A DNA stretch of 64,000 nt from Hsuehochloa calcarea (GCA_036346395.1 CM070604.1:6805904-6869903); one strand, 5' to 3'. Numbered from the stretch's first letter, positions 11,267 through 23,343 are shown. Numbers and translations: made by a program. Notes: generated by a model not told the origin, from the letters alone.

Positions 11267-13043
11267 TGTGGATATCATGGGGATATGCTTCAGATCTTAT
11301 GATGATGTGACAATTTGCAATGGCGTTAACGGTTTATCGTTTCACGTGTTTTCAACAAAGTTTCAGAACTGTCAGGTGACAGGCGGTCTGACCGGCCATA
11401 GCATGGCGGTCTGACCGGTACCAAATCGGTCGGACCGGCCATGATCGACGGTCGGACCGGCCGTGACCAAAAAGTGCCAAAATGAGCTGGGCCAAAAATA
11501 GAGGGTGTAGGCAAGTGAGGGGATTCTATTGCACTTGGTCCCATAATTTTTGGAGTGTACAGTCAAAAGTTCTATTCGTTTTAAATTTCCAGAAGGTTTC
11601 AGAATTTTAGAGCTTGAAATTCGGCTAAGTCCTTTTGGGCGGTCCGACCGGCCTATAGCTGGCGGTCCGACCGGCAAGGCTGGAGGTCTGACCGGCCCTG
11701 AGGGGCGGTCGGACCGGTTATCACTTGAACGCCGGCCTTCGTGGCGGCGTTGTTCGTTGGTTAGGTCAAAGTTATGAGTTTCAGGGCATATGTATTGCAT
11801 GATGCATGTTTTGACTAACATGGGTCAAGTTGTGAAGAACTTATTCCCAAAATTGGTTTACTTGTCTATGGTTATGCAGGTTGCTTGGTGGTCAACGACG
11901 GTCAACGGCGAGGATGATCGGGACTAGGCTTGGAGGGCTGAGGTCCAGAACGATCGACGATGCTGGGTGATGTCAATGACTCAAGCGTGACGCAAGATGG
12001 ACAAGGGTGACCTATTAGCAAATCCGAGGCGCAAAATGACGCTAGGTGAAGCTGTTTAGGTTAAAAGGTTAAAGACGGCGCTTTGCGAAGCGTGTGTGTG
12101 TGACCCGTTTGTTAGTGGGCCTTAACGGGAGCCCAATAAGATCAAACTTCTAGAAGGTCTAAGCCTCCACTATAAATAGGAGAGGATGGTGGCTGCACCA
12201 ACTCTTAACCCTCTTTATATTAGAAAACCCTAATTTTGTTTAGGGAGAGCTAGGCGTGGAGGCTAGGGTTCTTGAAGGTTTGATTGGATTTTCGTGCTCT
12301 TGGATTGACCACTGATCCTTGATGGAGTGCGTGTAATCCAGCATCAATCACGTTTTAATATATGCAAGGTTTGCTTGAGATAAGTCTCTTTTCGTTCTTT
12401 CTTTCAATTTTGTGATTTTAGGGCTTTCTTTGATCCATGCATTTTTGCTTGATATCGTCGCGTGGATTAGCTTGCTGTGTTGTGTGGGAACTCATCTAGG
12501 ATCATAGTGATCATCAATCACCCACGAGCAAGCGATTGGATCTAGTTTTCACTTTTGCTCGATTTTAGACCTTTCTCCAATCAGATCGTAAATGATTTTT
12601 GTTTGTCCAAGAATTATCATAATTGTTGATTGAAATAGGTCCTTAATATCGTAGAGAAGTTGTATACCAAGTTTTGTGAAGTTTGGAGTTGAGAATCAAA
12701 AGTTAGATCTATTTGCAACTTCGTCATCCGGGCTGTTCTTACTGTTCTGGAGCCCAGCGGTCCGACCGCCCTAGGGCACCGGTCCGACCGATTTGGTTAG
12801 AGGTCCGACCGCCACTAACACAGCGGTCAGACCGCCAGTACTGATTTGTGCTTTAGCTTGTGTTGATTTTTGTCATATTATGTAGGGGGTAAATTGGATT
12901 CAATACTAGTCTTCCACTGTTCTGGTACATTGATCTTCATAGCTTACTCATAGCTATTGGAGTGAAATTGTATTGAATTCATAATTTGTGAAAAAGCGAG
13001 CGTGCTCCTATTCACCCCGTCTAGTCGCCTTTTCGGTCCAACA
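11267..13043 (+). mobile_element. Solo LTR, SIRE-like Copia (1777 bp), TSD CAAGG
   Basis: It starts TGTGGATATC and ends GGTCCAACA and is flanked by exact CAAGG copies at 11262-11266 and 13044-13048. Without it the Gypsy gag sequence on both sides is contiguous with the homologous stretch at 31505-31530. The right end has the SIRE U5 signature (cctattcaccccgtctagtc). A TATA box tataaatagg is at 12171. There is no internal domain, so it is a recombination product. It carries three clusters of ggtc(c/g/t)gaccgg palindromes (11380-11462, 11638-11722, 12757-12836). Confidence 0.92.
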
Positions 13044-13048
13044 CAAGG

Positions 13049-13240
13049 ACCTCTTTATTTTTAGGCTTGCGATTCTTCTTACTCTAGAGTGACTTCTTGT
13101 GTTTCTTCTTTGGTTTATCCAGACCAGATTGAGGGATCTTCTCCTTTCGATCGATAGCCTTGTTCCATTTGACCACCTCGCTGCAGCTTCATACCTATCG
13201 GCCATGTTGAAAAGTTCGACTGTCGTTCGTGGATGATGGT
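13049..13240 (-). pseudogene. Tat-lineage Gypsy gag fragment, piece 2
   Basis: It continues piece 1 after the solo LTR. It matches 31521-31710 of the complete Gypsy, including the basic Lys/Arg-rich segment after the gag core. It ends where the next insertion begins. Confidence 0.8.
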
Positions 13241-14177
13241 AATTTTCCAAAGTTATGTTACCAAAAATAAAATTAATTAAGTTATTATTTTATTAGATTT
13301 TCTGAAATTTAAAAGAGTTTTATTGCTTTTCTTAATTTTCTAAGATTTTAAAAGTCAAAAATAAAATTTATTGAGTTTTTGGATTTTTATTGGATTTAAA
13401 GTTGAAAAGGAAGATTTAATTAATTTGTGGAATTTGCTAAAATTTTAAAATCTTTCCCCTAATTATTTTTAATGCCAAAATAAATTATTTGCAGCAATTA
13501 AATACCAATGTTAAGTTGGAAATATTTTATTTAAGTTCAAAATAACTCAGGGAATTTCTGTGAATTTTTTCATGATTTTTGGCCTTTATTTACTATTTTC
13601 TAAACCTAAATAAATTAAATAAATTATTTTAATCACTAAATCTTTAAAAAATCCAAAAACAGTGGTCGGGCCGAATCCTTCCCAGCCCACGGCCTTTCCT
13701 TCTGCTCCGATCTGCCCGCGCCAACCCTTCCTCTTGTCTCTCTCTCCCGCACTGACCTCACCTGTCATCTTCGACATTTCTCCCCTCACTCTATTCCCCG
13801 CAACCAAGACTACGCTCCCCGTTTCTATCCACCGAAATTGAAGCTGAAACTCCTCCACCGCTAGCGCTAGCTCCATCCGTTGCGCTGCCGTCTGTTGGTC
13901 TCTTGTGTCTTCGTGCACACCAGGAGCTTCACCGTGTCGTGTTCTACCTCAGGCGTACTTCTTCCCCGAAGGACCATCGAAGCACGCCCTACAGCCGCCA
14001 AACCACCTCGCCGCCGACCATTCCGTTGTGCTCTACCGTCGTAAGGTATTGCATAACGTTCAACGTCTTCTCCTTTTCCTTTTGTGCTCCTTCGCGTAGC
14101 TCACCGTGGCGTGTAGCACCAACGAGCTTGTAGCCGAGCGCTGCTGCTTTCGCCCTGTGTAGTCAAAATCTTTTTCC

Positions 14178-14460
14178 TGCGAAGTCGTAGCTCCTTTTGA
14201 CTAGGTAGTCATAGCCCCTTCGACTAGATAGTCGTAGCTTCTGTCGACTAGATAGTTGTAGCTTCCTTCAACCAGATAGTCGTAGCTTCTGTCGACCAGA
14301 TAGTCGTAGTTTCCTTTAACCATATAGTCGTATCTTCTGTCGAATAGATATTCACAACTTACTTCGAATAGATAGTCGTAGCTTCCTTCGACTAGATAGT
14401 CGTAACATTCCTTCGAATAGATAGTCGTAGCTTCCTTTGACTAGATAGTTATAGCCTTTC
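14178..14460. repeat. 24-bp minisatellite
   Basis: About eleven degenerate copies of a 24-bp unit of the form gactagatagtcgtagcttc plus four bases. Several units change the first bases in step (gact, aacc, gaat). Confidence 0.85.
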
Positions 14461-14760
14461 TTCAACCAGTGTTGCCGAAACCTTCTTTCGACCAGTGTTG
14501 TCAAAACCTCTCTTCGACCAGTGTTGTCGAAACCTTTCTTCAACTAGTGTTGTCAAAACCTTCTTTCAACCCGTGTTGTCGAAACCTTTCTTCAACTAGT
14601 GTTGTCAAAACCTTCTTTCGACCAGTGTTGTCGAAAACTTTCTTCGACCTATGTTGTCGAAAACTTCTTTCGGTCAGTGTTGTCGAAATCTTCCTTCGAC
14701 TAGTATAGCTAAAACCATCCTTCGACCAGTCTTGTCGAAACCTACCTCTGACCAGTGTAG
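14461..14760. repeat. 26-bp minisatellite
   Basis: About eleven degenerate copies of a 26-bp unit with core gaccagtgttgtcgaaacc. It follows directly on the 24-bp block but has a different unit. The open frame across it is a by-product of the repeat and not a gene. Confidence 0.85.
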
Positions 14761-14799
14761 TACAAACCTCCTTCCGGCCCTGTGAAGTCGAGCAATGAA

Positions 14800-14935
14800 C
14801 AGTACTAGGAAGTGAACATTACTCAGAGGTGAACAGTACTCGGAGGGTGAACAGTATTCAGAAGATGAGTAGTACTCGAGGATGAACAGCACTTGGAAGA
14901 TGAACAGTGCTTGGAAAGTGGACATTACTCAGAAT
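14800..14935. repeat. About 19-bp minisatellite
   Basis: Roughly seven copies of a unit of the form gtgaacagtactcggagg with changes. It is the third repeat block in 800 bp, with its own unit length. Confidence 0.75.
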
Positions 14936-16680
14936 TCTATATGTTCCTGTGATATCCAAAGTTCCAAGTGTTCGTTCTCCATCATACGAACTCCAAATCC
15001 ATCGATTTTTGTTCCCAAATTCATATAAATTAAATATCTACCTTCCAGAACAAAAATTATTTAATTTAGAGTTTATTTGTATTTGGTCGTTCTTGTTGTA
15101 TTTTCACGTGTAGATTTAGACAACTCCAGGGAAATTGAATTAGGAGAAGAAGAGTCCTTCGAGCAAGGAAAGTTACATCTTTGATCATATTTGAGCCTAT
15201 TATTTTAAATTATTACAGCTTATTTACACTCAAGTTAATTTAAATCCCTGTTTTAAATTTATAGTTATTCTTAATTCCTTTGTGCATCCAATTTTGACAT
15301 TGAATCAGACATACCCTGACACTCTATATAAAATCTAGTTTGTGCAATAGTATGAACTAAAACATTTTAGAAAAAATTATGCTTAGTCATGCTTAGACCT
15401 CAAATATTTGATTTTGGAATTTTTGACCAAAAATCAAATGTTGTTTAAGTTGTAACCATGCCATTGGTGTGCCATGGAAGTTTGAAAATGATTTAAAAAT
15501 GAAATAAATAAAACTGGTTTGGACTTGAGCGAAATAGATAGTTGGTGGGTGCAGGTTTATGCACGGGCTCAATTTGGGAATGGTTGAGGTCCAGGGGTAT
15601 TTTGGAAGTCGTCCAGTCAATTAAGGACCGGTCTGCGAGCTGCGGATTGCAAAGCCCTTCCGTACTACCACATGTCCTGTTTGGGCGGGACTTGGCTATC
15701 TAATTTGTAATATTTCACCGTGGTTGTACCATCCAGTTGTGTGGGTGTCTGAGTGACCTATTTTTATATTCCCGCATGGCGCAAGAGGGGGATTTCGGCG
15801 GTGAGTCCAAAGAAAGTGAAACCTTAGCGAGGCGAGACTACGGTGGGATGATGTATTGTAAAGGCCTTGATGCGTGCTCTAGACTGCTTATGTAAGGTAG
15901 TGAGCAATGGTATCGACGGATGCCAAATAAACTAGAGAGGTCGTGTTGTGTGGGTAAAGTTGTATAAACTCTGTAGAGTCAATCTATTCAAATAGCTGTG
16001 TCCACGATCATGGACATGCTGGGAAAAGCCTTTCGCGGATTAGACTATAGTTTTGTTTTAAAAATGGTTTGACAAAAATGATTTAATGGATGTTTATTCC
16101 ATGTTGGGAAATTTGGGTAGAAAGCCTAGTTTAAGGGGGTTAGTCCTTCACCATTTGTGGATGAAAGTTTATCCTACACTTGAGAATTGATGAATAAAAA
16201 TAAAATTTGATTTTAGCTATAGAGTAAACTGTCTTTGAACTTAGTATTGTATTTAAAATGTCAAATATTACTTTTGCACAAATAACCCTATAAAGCCTTC
16301 CTTTGATAATGTCACTGCATGCATTTTAATCTATTATTGGGTGTAACTTGCGAAGCACGGTTGTTTGTACTCACCCTTGCTTAATGCAAATAATGTTCAG
16401 AGGAGAAGGACTTCGCTACCAGTGTGGATCTTGACGACTAGGCCGCTACTCCAGTCGATTGCTTATAGTAGATCAGCTGGACTCTACTATGACTTCTTTG
16501 TCTTTCGATGTATTCTTTATTGTTGGCTTGCAAGTCTCTTTTGTAATAAACTCTGATTATTAATAAAGTTATGCAATTTTTTGGTGTTACCATATTTGTT
16601 TTTGTGTGAACTATGTACTGATTATGGGACTAGTTCAGAAATACACAGACGATTTGGGGATGTTACTCCCGAGTCCAACA

Positions 16681-16792
16681 AGGATTCATTGCAATGTCCT
16701 CCGTAAACCTTCGATTTCTTAATCCTTCTTTAAAAGCCTAAATAATGGACGAGTCTGCGATTTCAGGATTAGAGTTACGGACCCGGCTGAAC
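16681..16792 (-). pseudogene. Tat-lineage Gypsy gag fragment, piece 3
   Basis: It matches 31706-31822 of the complete Gypsy ('gcaatgtcctccgtaaacc', 'ctttaaaagcctaaataa'). Homology stops at about 16792, where the hAT remnant begins. Confidence 0.8.
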
Positions 16793-16796
16793 CTCG

Positions 16797-17167
16797 GTTG
16801 TACTCTTTTTCATTTGCCAATGTTTTCTCATGTTGAGTTTTTACTTGGTAAAAGTTTTAACGAGACTGTCATTTGAACATTAATAAAAAAATTTATTACA
16901 TTATCAATATATTTTTCTCATTTTTACAATTTTTATATGTATTTATGAATTATACATATTTTATGATTTTGTTTTATTTTTTCTATTTTTTATATATCGA
17001 AGTGAGCCACAACCGGCCCGTCGGACCAAATAGACTTAAGCTGGCACGACACGATAGGCCTTCAGACTGTGCTTGATCGACATGTGGGCCGGCATGGCAT
17101 ACCCACCTCATTCGCGGGTTAGGATGGGCCGGCCCGTGCCAGATCCAACTAATCAAATCCAAGGAGC
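16797..17167 (+). mobile_element. hAT (Ac-like) 3'-end remnant upstream of the HLS1-like gene
   Basis: 16797-16935 aligns with the reverse complement of 36600-36745, the 3' side of the hAT element at 36520-47630 (shared 'gttttctcat', 'acttgg', 'aacattaataaa'). It is followed by a GC-rich part (17005-17150) with gggccggcccgtgcc-type motifs, as in the subterminal region at 47290-47630. The terminus is not sharply defined. It ends about 120 bp before the TATA box of the next gene. Confidence 0.6.
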
Positions 17168-17287
17168 TAGAGGTAGCTATTATGCCAATGACGCCATTGT
17201 TCCCTTGCTTCCCTTTGCATCACTCATTATTTTTCCCCGGCCCCACGCCTCAGTACTCCTCTTAATCTCTCTCTGTCAACCTGCGTG

Positions 17288-17293
17288 TATAAA
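17288..17293 (+). promoter_or_regulatory. TATA box of the HLS1-like gene
   Basis: TATAAA inside gtgtataaaggtg, 122 bp before the chosen ATG. Transcription would start at about 17320. Confidence 0.65.
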
Positions 17294-17414
17294 GGTGCCA
17301 CACACCCTTCTCGTTAGAGAAGCAGCAGCAGCAAGCTAGGCAGCTAGCCAGAGAGATCGGTCAATTGAGTGAAGCGGGAAGAGCAAGAGAGGGAGTGATA
17401 ATACGGTAGTGATC

Positions 17415-19188
17415 ATGGACAGGGAGAGGATGGTGTTGAGGGTCAGGGAGTTCGACATGGAGAGGGACTTGCCGGCGGTCGAGGAGCTGGAGCGCCGGTG
17501 CCAGGTCGGCCTGTCCGCCGACCAGAGCTCTGGTGACGATGACAACGGCGGTACCAAGAAGAGCAGGAAGAAGAGGAGGAGTGGCATGTCGCTCTGCGTC
17601 GAGCAGATAGGCGACCCGCTGGCGAGGGTCCGCCACGCGCTGGAGCACGTCATGCTGGTAATTAACTATAACTAACTAACCCGTCTAGCTAACAAAAAAC
17701 CTTCATTAACAAACAAAGCAACTAATACACATACATTCTTAATCATATATGTTATATATTCAAGCACCAAAAAAACAGACAAAACTGTTACTGTGCGCAC
17801 ATGCTGGATGCTTGCGATGATGTGCATGCGTGCACGACAGTGGCGATCGAGTTTTTAATGGAGTGCCATTGTGTAGGTCGCCGAGTATGGGGAGGAGGCG
17901 GAGATGGTAGGGGTCATAAAGGCCTGCATTAAGACGGTGAGCCGAGGCAGCCGCAGCAGCAGCAAGAAGCCATCTTCTTCTTCCAGCTCCGCAAAGCAGC
18001 AGCCGTACGTGAAGGTGGCCTATCTTCTCGGCCTCAGGGTGTCCCCGTCTCACAGGTAAGTGACCACCTCGATCACCGATTCACCCTTCACTTCAGTTCA
18101 CTTAATTTCTTCTTTTTTCTGTTTTGAGATCGTCCATTTCAGTTCGTTTCGCACGCATGCTCAATGCGTAAACCATCCATTTTTCTGCTTAATTCCAAAC
18201 GTACTTTCGTGCTGTCCTAATCGCCCGCCGCGCAGGGCAGTGCCGACCGGCCGTCCCGCTCACGGCGGCCACTTGCTACTACTTTTTCGTCGCACGTTGA
18301 CGCTCCGAGCTGACGTTCGTTGCGTTTCTTTCTTGCAGGCGGCTGGGGATCGGGACGGCGCTGGTGCGGCGGGCGGAGGAGTGGTGCAGGACGCGGGGGG
18401 CGGCGCACGCGACCATGGCAACGACGGCGTCCAACGCGGCGTCGCTGGCGCTCTTCACGGGGCGGTTCGGGTACGCGCCGTTCCGCCGGCCGGTGTTCCT
18501 GGGCCGGCCCGTGCACGCGCACCGGCTGCCAGTCCCGCGAGGGCACGGCGTGTTCCAGCTGCCGCCGCCGCTGGCCGCGGCGACCTACGCGCGCCTGCTC
18601 CTGCCGCAGGACACGGAGTTCCTCCCCGCCGACATGGCCGCACTCCTCGCCCACAAGCTGACACTCGGCACGTTCGTCGCCAACGAGAGCGACCCGGACC
18701 CGGCCCTCCCGCCATCCTTCGCCGTGCTCAGCGTCTGGGACTCCACCCGCTCCCTCCGCCTCCGCGTGCGCGGCGCGCCGGCGCTGCTCCGCGCGTCCCT
18801 CACCGCGCTCCGGGCGCTCGACCGTAGCGCGCCGTGGATGCGCGTCCCCTCCGTCCCGGACATCTTCCGTCCCTTCGGCGCCTACCTCCTCTACGGCCTC
18901 CGCATGTTCGGTCCGGAGGGCCCCGCCCTGCTCCGCTCGCTCTGCCACCATGCCCACAACGTCGCGCTCAAGAACCCAGCCTGCGCCGTCGTGGCCGCCG
19001 ACGTCGCGCACGACGACCCGGCCGCCCCCGCCGTCCCTCGTTGGCGCCGCTTCTCCTGCGACGAGGACGTCTGGTGCATCAAGAACCTCAACAATAACGA
19101 CAACAACAACAATGCCGCCTCCGCCGATGACTGGACGGCGCCGCTACCCCCGGGCAGCCTCCTTTTCGTCGACCCCCGCGAGTTTTGA
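17415..19188 (+). CDS. HLS1-like: HOOKLESS1-like GNAT N-acetyltransferase, three exons
   Basis: Exons 17415-17657, 17877-18055 and 18339-19188 join to 423 codons plus stop. Introns 17658-17876 and 18056-18338 have GT-AG ends. Exon 1 begins MDRERMVLRVREFDMERDL, the usual HLS1 start, and has LCVEQIGDPLARVRH. Exon 2 gives VAYLLGLRVSPSHR. Exon 3 opens with RRLGIGTALV, the acetyl-CoA binding motif A (R/QxxGxG/A), followed by the GNAT region and the HLS1 C-terminal domain, and ends LLFVDPREF, the family's ending. Arabidopsis HLS1 is about 400 residues and controls differential growth in the apical hook between ethylene and auxin; the grass role is inferred. Exon 3 is very GC-rich, typical of grass genes. 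A run of Asn near residue 395 and the Ser/Lys-rich loop in exon 2 look variable. No break seen. Confidence 0.95.
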
Positions 19189-22100
19189 AGTAGCCATTAC
19201 ATGCATCCATGCCATGCACGGCAGGAGTAGACAGAGGCTAACCACCTCGTCTCTGCCCAATTTTGACAGACATGTACATACGCCTGGTACTGCAATGGTA
19301 ATGCCTGCCTTGCCACTTGTGGTACCAACCCCCCAAGATGAGTGCTGTAGTAACATTAGCTTAACTTTGCTTCTGAACTCACACAGCAGCAATGAATGGC
19401 TAGGTAGTCTCTCTCTGATCACTGTCCATGGCAGAATTAATTCTTATTCTTCAACTGTGGCAAGCTAAGCAGACATGGACACTAGTCACTGAATCGTAGC
19501 GCATCAAAATACAACTGCAAGTAACCAAACGAAAACGACGTGGAGCAATGAGCCAATGAGAAGAAACATCTTAATACAATTAACAATGAAAATTCAGAGT
19601 GCTTCTGCATAAGTACAATGCAGGCTTGCATGTTAAGTACACCGTGGTGAACTAATCACTAGAAATAACGAATCCAACTTAGTAATCTTTGATCAGAAGA
19701 ATGACTGGGGCCAAAAGATGTTCACTGTTCACATCATGATCACAAGTGATCAAGGTAACTGAGAACAAAAAAAGGCATTCAACTCAGCGTTAAAATGTAC
19801 TATTCCTTAATCCTTATCGAATTGTTAACACAAACCCTTTGCAAAATACTCGTAGCTTAAGTGATTAACAGTAGCAGAAAGAAAAGAGACAAAAAGGCAA
19901 GCATATCTTTTCGCAACACCACCACCAAATCCCGTATATCATGCATGCATAATTTCATCTAAAAAAATGCATGCAGAATTCACCCGGCTAATATGATATA
20001 ATCTAGCTTTGACTGACCAAATCACTGAAAAGAAGTGATGCTGGGTTGATTAACTGGTTCAAAGGGTCCCAACTAGCTAGTATAACTAACCACTCCTTCG
20101 ACCTAGCTTTGCATCAATAATCATATTCCAGTAGCAAGCAAATCCAAACTTGTTTAATCCTGCACACATTCCAGTAGCAAGCAAATCCAAACTTGTTTAA
20201 TCCTGCACACAATCAACGACCAAATATTCCAAGATCACTCAAATTCCTGTGCCCCACCAATAGCAAGCTTTCACTTTCAGTTCATGCGGAGAGAACAATA
20301 ATGGCGGCCTGATCTGATGCATGCATGGACCATGGCAATGCGGTCCACAAGAGAAAGTACTGCTCCATCTCCACTTTGAGCCGGATCTCACATCGTACCA
20401 GCCGAATATGGCGTGTTAAGGAACTCACCTTACCAGGATGGTCCAGGCAGCAAGCTCATGACCAAACCATGGGTGTGCCTCTGCAAAAATGGCATAGGTT
20501 TGAGTGAAAATGCATTAGGATATATATGTAGCATGGTCCTGAACCTGCCTTCCGATCGATCCATGAACCTAGGTGAAAGCTAACAGAGTATGTAACAATG
20601 TTAATTAGCTTAGATTAAGTGAAAGTATTTTGCTAGTTGCAGCCATTTGAGGCAGAAAGAACAGAGTTAGAATTGGCCTATTCATGTGACTAGGGTTCTT
20701 TGGTCCCCTACAAAGCTTAGGAGGGGTGTTCAATGCCACCGCACTCGCTGCTCACTTTCTTCGGCGCCCCGTGCAACCAGCAACGCAGAAAGGCGCAGAA
20801 GGAAACCAGGGGTAAAGAGAAGATGAAAGGGAGCTCAGAGGAACTGAATTGGCATGTGTGGAATAGGGCAAAAACTAGGGGAGAAGGCAGCAAACTTGAG
20901 ACAGAATATGTCATCCTCATAGCTTTGCTTGGTATAACACATGTACACTAGGCAGCAAATTTGACAAACATATCTATTTTCTCTTAAGACTATGGCATAT
21001 ACGCAGATAGGATTACGGGAATAAGCCTATCATTACACATGACATGGCACACCTAAACCTAATAACATTGCAATTAGGTAGCAAAACAGAGATGATGATC
21101 TTATAAAAAAAGGAACTGGAGAGATGCATGACAGAAATCACCTTTTAAATCAGCTTGCAGGTGCGTGAAGAATGTACCGACCAAAGAAAGGGCAAATTCC
21201 TAATAGAAAATCAAAGATATGTTGGAAGGAATATGAAAAAGGAGAAACAAAAGGAATATTTGAACCTTTATGTTGGTGAATATGACATAGGATAGTTAAA
21301 AAAACATCTTTCGTTATCAGACAGGAACATTCAAACTTCATTTCTTTTTATTATTATTATCCAACAGGAACACACTCGTTTTCTAGTATTGCAATTTATT
21401 TGAGAAGATACTTCAATTGATGAATTGCACTAAAAGAGATAAGCTGGACATCTGTATCTTTACAAAGAGAACAGATCTATTTGTGCATTCAAATGATCTC
21501 TTCAGAAGCATTGAACAAGAATCTGCTGGTCTAAATGTCTTAGTTCTCCATCATCTTCAGGAGCATTGAACAAGAATCTTCAGGCTCCAGGAGCATCGAA
21601 CAAAATGTCAGCAACGCTGTTGTTCTCGTCTTTGTAAAGAATTTTACTACTTAAAAAGAATGCAGTGATGATAAGTGATGTGTTCTTCGTTCCCTCTCTC
21701 ATCCCCTAGATCGTTCTACTACTCGCTCCAATTGGTAACATGTGGGCTTCCGCTACTCGATCGATTCCGCCTCCCTTCCCCAACCCCTTGGCTTCCAGCT
21801 ACAAAAATACCTGCGTATCAATAAGCCACCGGGCACTCGCCTCCGTGTAAATCGCTACAATCTCAACAAACAAATCCTAACAGAACTTGGAGGAGGCACG
21901 CCAAGTGCGATAATGACTAGGCCGGGATCAAAAAGGCATGAGTGTTGTGTAACCACGCTGCATAGCTACGACCTCGGCAACTTAGCGCTTGAGGCTGGGC
22001 TGCCAAAGATGAAACAGAGAAGCACAAGGGAAAAGAACGTGCTAGCCACGTTCTTCACGTCAGTGTTGGCCGACTGGCGCTACCTAGCCGTGGTCCCCTG

Positions 22101-22351
22101 GAGCAGCACGACGTATATCTCCTCCACCTCGGCCTGCAAGCTCTGTGTGCTCCGGAGGACACCCATGCCGTCGGGCTGTCCATGGAGGCGCTCGCTGGTG
22201 CATATGTGCAAACGCATGTGTGTGTCCTTCCGCTTGCCTATTGCACCCCTGCCAGGCTGCCACTCAGTGGTGGAGTGCTTTGGAAGTGTTATTTATATGT
22301 TAATTGCAGATGCTATTTTTCTATTGTGCATACGTGTTTCATTCACATATA
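19189..22351. other. Long non-coding interval downstream of the HLS1-like gene
   Basis: I recognise no gene in these 3.1 kb. It starts with the 3' UTR of the HLS1-like gene. It contains a 43-bp tandem duplication (20125-20210). An open frame at 21742-22359 on the plus strand encodes about 200 residues with no known motif; the last part of it is cut by the Gypsy insertion at 22357. The stretch 21690-22351 could be the left part of the Helitron whose 3' end is at 35751. Confidence 0.6.
20125..20210. repeat. Two-copy tandem duplication, 43-bp unit
   Basis: The unit beginning attccagtagcaagcaaatc occurs twice in direct succession (20125 and 20168) without a difference, so it is recent. Confidence 0.95.
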
Positions 22352-22356
22352 CATTT

Positions 22357-23134
22357 TGATGACGATCAAGTCACCGATCTTACGAAATAAAACAGAGCAA
22401 AATGGCAAAGAGTTCTTAGGAGATGATGGGACTACTCTTTATTGCTATGAACTGGATCCTTTACAGAGGGTGCCCTTAACAAGGAAGTGGACTAATCCTA
22501 ATTACATTCAGCGCAGTACTTGTTATGCTAATATTTTAGATGAAATTCAATCATCTGTTGGTTTTCCAAATTGGCTTCGATCCCCTTTCCGCCATTCACA
22601 CCCTTCCTTAAATAGTTAATGAAGTGGCGGCAGTTAATCCTTGTATAGGCGCCTATTGGGAGTGTCGCAACTGGTCATAGCAAGGCGACGATTGATGAAG
22701 TATCTACCGTTTGAAGGTTTAATGTCTATGAGACACTAAACCGCATGGTAGTTTATCGCTAGTGTCTTAGGATCATGAAACATCGCGTGGTATGGAGCCA
22801 ATACGACATGTGCTCTATTCATCACATGGTAAAGGATATGTTTAGAGCTGAATCAAATGCCAGTTCATTACTTGTACTAGCAATTATCTAGTCGGGGACT
22901 AGGTACAAGACTTCATCCGACCAGTGTACCTATAAATAACCTCTGAAACCCTAACAACTACAAAGGTCGTTAGCTTCAGAGGTTACTACTCTTACAACTA
23001 CGGGGGTCGTTAGCCTTAGGGTTTACGACTCTTACGACCATGTGGGTTGTTAGTCTTAGGGTTTACGACCACGAAGACATATGGTATTTTATTTATGTAT
23101 TTAAAGTAATACATAGACATTTTAATTCTCGTCA
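22357..23134 (-). repeat. 3' LTR of the Tat-lineage element
   Basis: It runs from TGATGACGATC to TCTCGTCA and pairs with 34504-35321. The segment 22960-23090 has a ~38-bp repeat with gggtcgttag and ttacgac motifs, about three copies. Confidence 0.9.
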
Positions 23135-23148
23135 GCTAGCCCCCGAAC
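23135..23148 (-). other. Polypurine tract of the Tat-lineage element
   Basis: On the minus strand it reads GTTCGGGGGCTAGC directly before the LTR. A TCGGGGGCTA tract is common in Tat-lineage elements. Confidence 0.8.
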
Positions 23149-23336
23149 ATTAAATGAATTTGGTGTGTGAATACTTTTTCCGTTGAAGTCGTATCGGGCA
23201 GATCCTCATTTAATGTTGTGACATTCGAGGTAGTATGTATTCATTTTAAAGTTTGAGAAATTGTCTTGGAAACTGAAGAGTTTTTTTGTCTGTTGGACTT
23301 TTGGGTAATTCCCTAGTGCAATTAGGGAATTGCGGC

Positions 23337-23343
23337 TATAAAA
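23337..23343 (+). promoter_or_regulatory. TATA box for the antisense ORF
   Basis: TATAAAA inside gcggctataaaatcccctc, about 65 bp before the ATG at 23407, on the strand opposite to gag-pol. Confidence 0.6.

Larger units (their letters stand above)
13241..16680 (+). mobile_element. Large LTR-like insertion (about 3.4 kb), probably a solo LTR
   Basis: It interrupts the Gypsy gag, which resumes at 16681. Its right end reads 'gagtccaaca', a CA end. The left end near 13240 is unclear; the flanks ATGAT (left) and AGGAT (right) could be a target duplication with one change. It has no protein domain. It holds AT-rich DNA, minisatellites (14178-14935) and AATAAA signals near the right end (about 16543 and 16563), which suggest plus orientation. 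Large LTRs of 3 kb or more are known in grass Gypsy elements. Family not identified. Confidence 0.6.

Noticed and set aside
14469..14708. Open frame with a repeated SFDQCCQNLSSTSVV-like peptide
   Set aside because: It arises from the 26-bp minisatellite, where absence of stops in one frame follows from the repeat; the unit length is not a multiple of three.
18060..18827. Long open frame of 255 codons overlapping the HLS1-like gene, and a 264-codon frame on the other strand
   Set aside because: Both are shadows of the GC-rich exon 3 in other frames. The HLS1 frame has the family motifs and correct splice phases.
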